From: Acidimicrobiaceae bacterium
Lineage (GTDB): Bacteria; Actinomycetota; Acidimicrobiia; Acidimicrobiales; UBA8190
Direction: 5' to 3'
Length of the DNA: 9,477 nucleotides
Assembly (NCBI GenBank): GCA_003453695.1
Contig: DMNK01000102.1
Location: forward strand, 605 to 10,081
Below, in pieces: positions 6,285 through 9,477 of this stretch (position 1 is its first letter; the number at the start of each line of letters is the position of its first letter). A model generated the notes under the pieces. That model had not been told where the DNA came from. It saw only the letters and a program-made list of their open reading frames with translations, and ran no database searches. The position numbers and the translations under genes were made by a program.

Positions 6285-7499
6285 ATGGCCTTCGCCGCGG
6301 TCGGGGACGCCATCGCCGCCATCGGCCGTGGCGAGATGGTGGTGGTCGTCGACGACAAGGACCGTGAGAACGAGGGTGACCTCATCATGGCGGCCGAGGC
6401 AGCCACCCCGGAGTCCATCGCCTTCTTCCTGGCGCACACCTCGGGTGTCATCTGCGTGCCGCTCACCCCCGAGCGCGCCGACGCCCTGGAGCTGCCCCTC
6501 ATGGTGACCACCAACACCGAGTCGCAGCGCACCGCCTTCACGGTGAGCGTCGACGCCCGCCGGGGCACGACGACGGGGATCTCGGCGGAGGACCGCGCCG
6601 CCACCATCCGCACCCTCATCGACCCCAAGGCCCGTCCGAGCGATCTGAACCGTCCCGGCCACATCTTCCCGTTGCGCGCTCGTCCCGGCGGCGTGCTCAA
6701 GAGGGCCGGGCACACCGAGGCCACCATCGACTTGGTGCGGGCGGCGGGCTTGCACCCGGCTGGCGTGCTGTGCGAAGTGGTGACCGAGGACAAAGCGGCC
6801 ATGGCCCGGCTGCCCGAGCTCGAGCGCTTCGCCGATCACCACGGGCTCCTGCTGGTGTCGATCGCCGACATCATCAGATACCGGCGCCGCAAGGAGAAAT
6901 TGGTGCGCCGCATCGCCGGACCGGCCCGCATCCCCACCATGTTCGGTGACTTCACCGGGTACGCCTACGAGTCCGTGATCGACGGCGAGCATCACCTGGC
7001 CGTGGTGCGGGGCGAGGTGTCGGGGCGCAGCGACGTGCTCGTCCGGGTGCACTCGGAATGCCTCACCGGCGACGTCTTCGGTTCCATGCGCTGCGACTGC
7101 GGCGGGCAGCTGGCCGAGGCGGTGCGGCTCATCGCCGAGGAGGACTGCGGCGTGATCATCTACCTGCGCGGCCACGAGGGGCGGGGCATCGGCCTGGCCC
7201 ACAAGCTGCGCGCCTACCGCCTGCAGGAGCAGGGGCACGACACCGTGGACGCCAACTTGGAGCTCGGCCTGCCCGTCGACAACCGCGAATACGGTATCGG
7301 GGCCCAGATCCTCGTGGACCTGGGAGTCACCACCATGCGGCTCATGACCAACAACCCCGTGAAGTACGGCGGTCTCGAGGGTTTCGGCTTGGAGATCGTG
7401 GACCGGGTGGGGCTCAAGTCCTCGCCCAACCCCGAGAACCTGGAGTACCTGCGCACCAAGCGCGAGCGTCTGGGGCACCTGCTCGAGGGGCTCGATTGA
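6285..7499 (+). CDS. ribBA: Bifunctional 3,4-dihydroxy-2-butanone 4-phosphate synthase / GTP cyclohydrolase II
   Basis: It supplies both precursor branches of riboflavin: the N-terminal half turns ribulose-5-phosphate into DHBP and formate, and the C-terminal half opens GTP. The RibB half (about 1-200) shows DDKDRENEGD (23-32, with acidic metal/substrate residues), TAFTVSVDA, TTGISAEDRA, RPGHIFPLRA and RAGHTEA with His143. The RibA half (about 205-404) shows VRVHSECLTGD and RCDCG with zinc ligands Cys259, Cys270 and Cys272, then EGRGIGL and TNNPVK. Both active sites look complete, unlike fusions in which one half has decayed. The sequence YLRGHEGRGIGL is the actinobacterial version. At 404 aa the length is normal. 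The start is set by a strong Shine-Dalgarno one base after the ribD stop, and its stop overlaps the ribH start. Confidence 0.97.
   Translation: MAFAAVGDAIAAIGRGEMVVVVDDKDRENEGDLIMAAEAATPESIAFFLAHTSGVICVPLTPERADALELPLMVTTNTESQRTAFTVSVDARRGTTTGISAEDRAATIRTLIDPKARPSDLNRPGHIFPLRARPGGVLKRAGHTEATIDLVRAAGLHPAGVLCEVVTEDKAAMARLPELERFADHHGLLLVSIADIIRYRRRKEKLVRRIAGPARIPTMFGDFTGYAYESVIDGEHHLAVVRGEVSGRSDVLVRVHSECLTGDVFGSMRCDCGGQLAEAVRLIAEEDCGVIIYLRGHEGRGIGLAHKLRAYRLQEQGHDTVDANLELGLPVDNREYGIGAQILVDLGVTTMRLMTNNPVKYGGLEGFGLEIVDRVGLKSSPNPENLEYLRTKRERLGHLLEGLD
7485..7490 (+). promoter_or_regulatory. Shine-Dalgarno for ribH
   Basis: GAGGGG near the 3' end of ribBA lies 5 nt upstream of the TTG at 7496. It supports the TTG as the ribH start, because no ATG or GTG follows before the conserved core. 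Confidence 0.65.
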
Positions 7500-8047
7500 C
7501 GTCCTCGCACGCGCCGTCGTCAGCGGGGGGCTCCCAGGCTCTCGGTGCCGGACTGGGCGCCGTCCACGTCGGCGACGCGTCACGCCCGGGGCGCAGCGCC
7601 GGAGGAGCGCGGCTGGCGCTGGTGTGCGCCAAGTTCAACGGGGCCATCACCGAACGACTCGTGGCCGGGGCGCGCCGCGCCCTCGAGGACCACGAGGTGG
7701 AGCCGTCCACCGTCGAGATGGCCTGGGTCCCCGGTGCCTTCGAGCTCCCTGTGGCCGCCGCACGGTTCGCTCGCTCGGGCGGCGCTGACGCCGTGGTGGC
7801 CCTGGGAGCCGTGATCCGGGGCGAGACTGCCCACTTCGACTACGTCGCCGGGCCCTGCGCCGAGGGGCTCCAGCGCGTGGCGATCGACACGGGCGTCCCG
7901 GTGGTGCTGGGCGTGCTCACCACAGAGGACGTGGACCAGGCCCTCGAGCGCTCGGCGGACGACGAGACCAACAAGGGGTACGAGGCGGTGGTCACCGCCC
8001 TCGAGATGGTCGACCTGCTCGACCGGCTGCCCCCACCCAAGGACTGA
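7496..8047 (+). CDS. ribH: 6,7-dimethyl-8-ribityllumazine synthase
   Basis: It condenses 5-amino-6-ribitylaminouracil with DHBP to the lumazine precursor of riboflavin; the family forms pentamers or 60-mer shells. Recognisable motifs are AKFNG with Phe47, PGAFELP, GAVIRGETAHFDYV with catalytic His113, GVLTTEDVDQALERS with Arg152, and NKGYEA. Phe47, His113 and Arg152 are all offset by exactly 25 from B. subtilis Phe22, His88 and Arg127, so the core is intact. The extra 25 residues form a Ser/Gly/Ala-rich N-terminal extension. The chosen start is TTG, overlapping the ribBA TGA by four bases (TTGA) with a Shine-Dalgarno 5 nt upstream; the only later ATG/GTG candidates fall inside the conserved first strand. 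Length is 183 aa against ~155 usual. hisG follows after 5 nt. Confidence 0.93.
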   Translation: MTSSHAPSSAGGSQALGAGLGAVHVGDASRPGRSAGGARLALVCAKFNGAITERLVAGARRALEDHEVEPSTVEMAWVPGAFELPVAAARFARSGGADAVVALGAVIRGETAHFDYVAGPCAEGLQRVAIDTGVPVVLGVLTTEDVDQALERSADDETNKGYEAVVTALEMVDLLDRLPPPKD

Positions 8048-8050
8048 GGA
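8039..8050 (+). promoter_or_regulatory. Likely ribosome binding site for hisG
   Basis: Two overlapping candidates precede the GTG at 8053: AAGGA (8039-8043, 9-nt spacer) and GAGGA (8046-8050, only 2 nt). The first has the better spacing. Both overlap or adjoin the ribH stop, which fits translational coupling. Confidence 0.5.
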
Positions 8051-8052
8051 TC

Positions 8053-8928
8053 GTGCTGCGGATCGTGTTGCCCAAGGGGTCGTTGGAACGAGCCACCCTG
8101 GAGCTGTTCAGCGACGCCGATCTGGCCGTCCTGCGCCGCTCCGAGGTGGACTACCGGGGTGCCGTCGACGACCGGCGCATCGACGAGGTGCGCATCTTGC
8201 GGCCTCAGGAGATCCCGCACTACGTCGCTGACGGCCTGTTCGATCTGGGCATCACCGGACGCGACTGGATCGAGGAGACCGGGGCCGAGGTGGTGTCGCT
8301 CGGCGAGCTCAACTATTCCAAGCAGACGTCGAGCCCGATCCGCGTGGTGCTGGCGGTGGCTCAGGACGCACCGGTGCGCTCCATCGGGGATCTTCCCGAC
8401 GGGGCCCGGGTGTCCACCGAATACCCCGAGCTCACCCGACGCGCCCTCGAGAAGGCAGGGGTGCACGCCGACATCCGGCTCTCCTACGGGGCCACCGAGG
8501 CCAAGGTGCCCGACATCGCCGACGCCGTGGTGGAGATCACCGAGACGGGACGGGCCTTGGCCGCCGCCGGCCTGCGCATCGTGGAGACCCTGCTCGTGTC
8601 CCGTACCGAGTTGGTCGCCAACCCACGCGCTGCATCCGATCCCGACAAACGTCACGCCATGGAGCAGATACTCACGTTGCTCCTGGGCACGCTCGAGGCC
8701 CGGGGCAAGGTGCTGCTCAAGCTGAACGTCTCCCGCTCCGAGCTGAAGACGGTGGTCGGCCTTCTTCCCGCGCTCAAGGCGCCGACCGTGTCGGAGCTGT
8801 CGGGTGAGGACGGCTATGCGGTGGAGACCGTCGTCCCCAAGTCGGAGGTCAACGTCCTCATCCCCGCCTTGAAGGACCACGGCGCCACCGACATCATCGA
8901 GCTGCCGTTGTCCAAGATCGTGCACTGA
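8053..8928 (+). CDS. hisG: ATP phosphoribosyltransferase, long form
   Basis: It joins ATP and PRPP in the first, committed step of histidine biosynthesis. The 291-aa length, with an extra C-terminal domain of about 80 residues, marks the long form that works without HisZ and is feedback-inhibited by histidine. The N-terminal part has VLPKGSL, LFDLGITGRDWI and the PRPP-binding segment ADAVVEITETGRAL. The C-terminal ACT-like regulatory domain contains KVLLKLNV, LLPALKAPTVS and VVPKSEVN and ends in ELPLSKIV. The segment YGATEAKVPDIADAVVE is of a subgroup found across several phyla rather than the Mycobacterium type. The start is GTG, giving MLRIVLPKGSL, which fits the family. The gene lies 5 nt after ribH, and its TGA overlaps the next gene's ATG. 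No hisE/hisI or other his gene is nearby. Confidence 0.95.
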   Translation: MLRIVLPKGSLERATLELFSDADLAVLRRSEVDYRGAVDDRRIDEVRILRPQEIPHYVADGLFDLGITGRDWIEETGAEVVSLGELNYSKQTSSPIRVVLAVAQDAPVRSIGDLPDGARVSTEYPELTRRALEKAGVHADIRLSYGATEAKVPDIADAVVEITETGRALAAAGLRIVETLLVSRTELVANPRAASDPDKRHAMEQILTLLLGTLEARGKVLLKLNVSRSELKTVVGLLPALKAPTVSELSGEDGYAVETVVPKSEVNVLIPALKDHGATDIIELPLSKIVH

Positions 8929-9143
8929 TGCTCGGTCGGCCCCGGGTCGGGACGGTGCAGGCCTTCGACGACCAACGCGGGCTGGGCACCGTCGTCGACG
9001 ACGACGGGCGAAGCTTCGACTTCCACTGCACGGCGATCGTGGACGGGAGCCGCACCATCGAGGTGGGAACCCGGGTGAGCTTCGTCACTGCGCCCGGGCA
9101 CCTCGGACGTGTCGAAGGACGGCGCCTCAGCCCGCTTGGCTAG
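8928..9143 (+). CDS. Small divergent cold-shock-domain-like protein
   Basis: This 71-aa protein has the layout of a single cold-shock domain: GTVQAFDDQRGLGTVVDD, FDFH and a following AI segment, then VGTRVSF and a final EGRRLSP. Such domains are five-stranded OB folds that bind single-stranded RNA or DNA. The key aromatic positions are altered. In CspA numbering, Trp11 is Ala, Phe18 is Leu and Phe20 is Thr in RNP1, and VFVH of RNP2 has become FDFH. Base-stacking should therefore be much reduced, and its ligand, if any, is unclear. Its ATG overlaps the hisG stop by one base (TGATG) and there is no own Shine-Dalgarno, so translation probably depends on hisG. Its 3' end overlaps the opposing gene by 17 bases. 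Confidence 0.75.
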   Translation: MLGRPRVGTVQAFDDQRGLGTVVDDDGRSFDFHCTAIVDGSRTIEVGTRVSFVTAPGHLGRVEGRRLSPLG

Positions 9144-9477
9144 TGGGAGGTCCGCCGGTGTCCCCGGTGCCGGCGACACCCGCAGTGTCGGTTGCCTGAC
9201 CCTGTGCCCCCTGGATCTGGACGAAGGCCAGGCGTATCTGGGCCAGGGCGTCCACGAGCGACGCCTCGGCTTCCCCAAGCCGTCCGGCCAGCCCTTCGAC
9301 GAGCGTTGCCAGGGCGTCGATGGCGAGGCGGCCCTGGGCCAGGTCGGGCGGCCGTTGCGAGAGGTGGATGGCGGCCAGCTCGAAGAGGCCGTAGGCGTGG
9401 TTGGCCACCACGATCTCAACCGGTGTCGACAGCAGTTGGTGTCGAAGCTCGTCGAGGTGCGCGGCGAGGTCTACATG
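9127..9477 (-). CDS. DUF1844-like small protein, 5' end outside window
   Basis: The - strand frame is open from the window edge to a TGA at 9129-9127, giving 116 visible residues; the GTG at 9411 is an internal start-type codon, not necessarily the true start. The readable part, from VANHAYGLFELAAIHL through DLAQGRLAIDALATLVEGL and LGEAEASLVDALAQIRLAFVQ, matches the DUF1844 pattern: a hydrophobic helix, Asp-Leu..Ala..Ile-Asp..Leu, then a last helix ending Arg-Leu-x-Phe-Val. It looks all-helical, soluble and without catalytic motifs; the function of this family is unknown to me. The C-terminal ~25 residues are Gly/Thr/Ala-rich and probably disordered. The gene converges on the cold-shock-like gene. 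Family assignment is from remembered motif pattern and is moderate. Confidence 0.65.
   Translation of the reverse strand, partial: HVDLAAHLDELRHQLLSTPVEIVVANHAYGLFELAAIHLSQRPPDLAQGRLAIDALATLVEGLAGRLGEAEASLVDALAQIRLAFVQIQGAQGQATDTAGVAGTGDTGGPPTSQAG

Noticed and set aside
4940..6802. 620-codon open frame on the - strand across rpe, ribD and ribBA
   Set aside because: It is a shadow of conserved enzymes and shows an Arg/Ala/Pro-rich translation without domain structure.
8814..9419. 201-codon - strand frame overlapping hisG and the cold-shock-like gene
   Set aside because: The overlapping - strand frame at 9127-9477 gives a coherent DUF1844-like helical protein; the longer frame is Trp/Ser/Arg-rich and lies antisense to hisG.

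Overview
The window is very GC-rich, compact bacterial DNA with almost every gene on the + strand. Its protein content points to an actinobacterium. The signs are a PriA that keeps its zinc fingers but has lost helicase motifs, a fused RibBA with an actinobacterial-type GTP cyclohydrolase II half, and several genes that appear to be transcribed without a leader from TANNNT -10 boxes. The gene order (priA, def, fmt, rpe, rib genes, then hisG and a small cold-shock-like gene) suggests an Acidimicrobiia-type lineage. That placement is inference from memory of the lineage.

Layout: (1) 1-1394, the 3' part of priA (replication restart), cut by the window edge. (2) 1426-2871, an NAD(P)-dependent aldehyde dehydrogenase with its own strong ribosome binding site. 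(3) 2943-4496, def and fmt, the enzymes that remove and add the N-formyl group of initiator methionine. (4) 4507-5181, rpe. (5) 5189-8047, a riboflavin block of ribD, ribBA and ribH with junctions of 1 nt or an overlap. (6) 8053-9143, hisG and a 71-codon divergent cold-shock-domain gene, joined by a 1-nt overlap. (7) 9127-9477 on the - strand, a DUF1844-like gene that runs off the window and overlaps the cold-shock gene tail to tail. No gene-free stretch reaches 300 bases; the longest gap is 71 bases, upstream of def.

How the genes work together: Rpe interconverts ribulose-5-phosphate and xylulose-5-phosphate. Ribulose-5-phosphate is the substrate of the DHBP synthase half of RibBA. The GTP cyclohydrolase II half and RibD make the pyrimidine branch, and RibH joins the two branches into 6,7-dimethyl-8-ribityllumazine. 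Riboflavin synthase (ribE), the last enzyme, is absent from the block. HisG, the first enzyme of histidine synthesis, draws on PRPP and so on the same pentose-phosphate pool.

This is mostly a conserved housekeeping region. I see no mobile element, CRISPR array, RNA gene, defence system or obviously new multi-gene system. The points most worth a second look are the repeated leaderless-promoter arrangement (two of three boxes overlap the previous stop codon), the missing ribE, the degenerate PriA and cold-shock proteins, the shortened RibD reductase domain, and the aldehyde dehydrogenase lying between priA and def.
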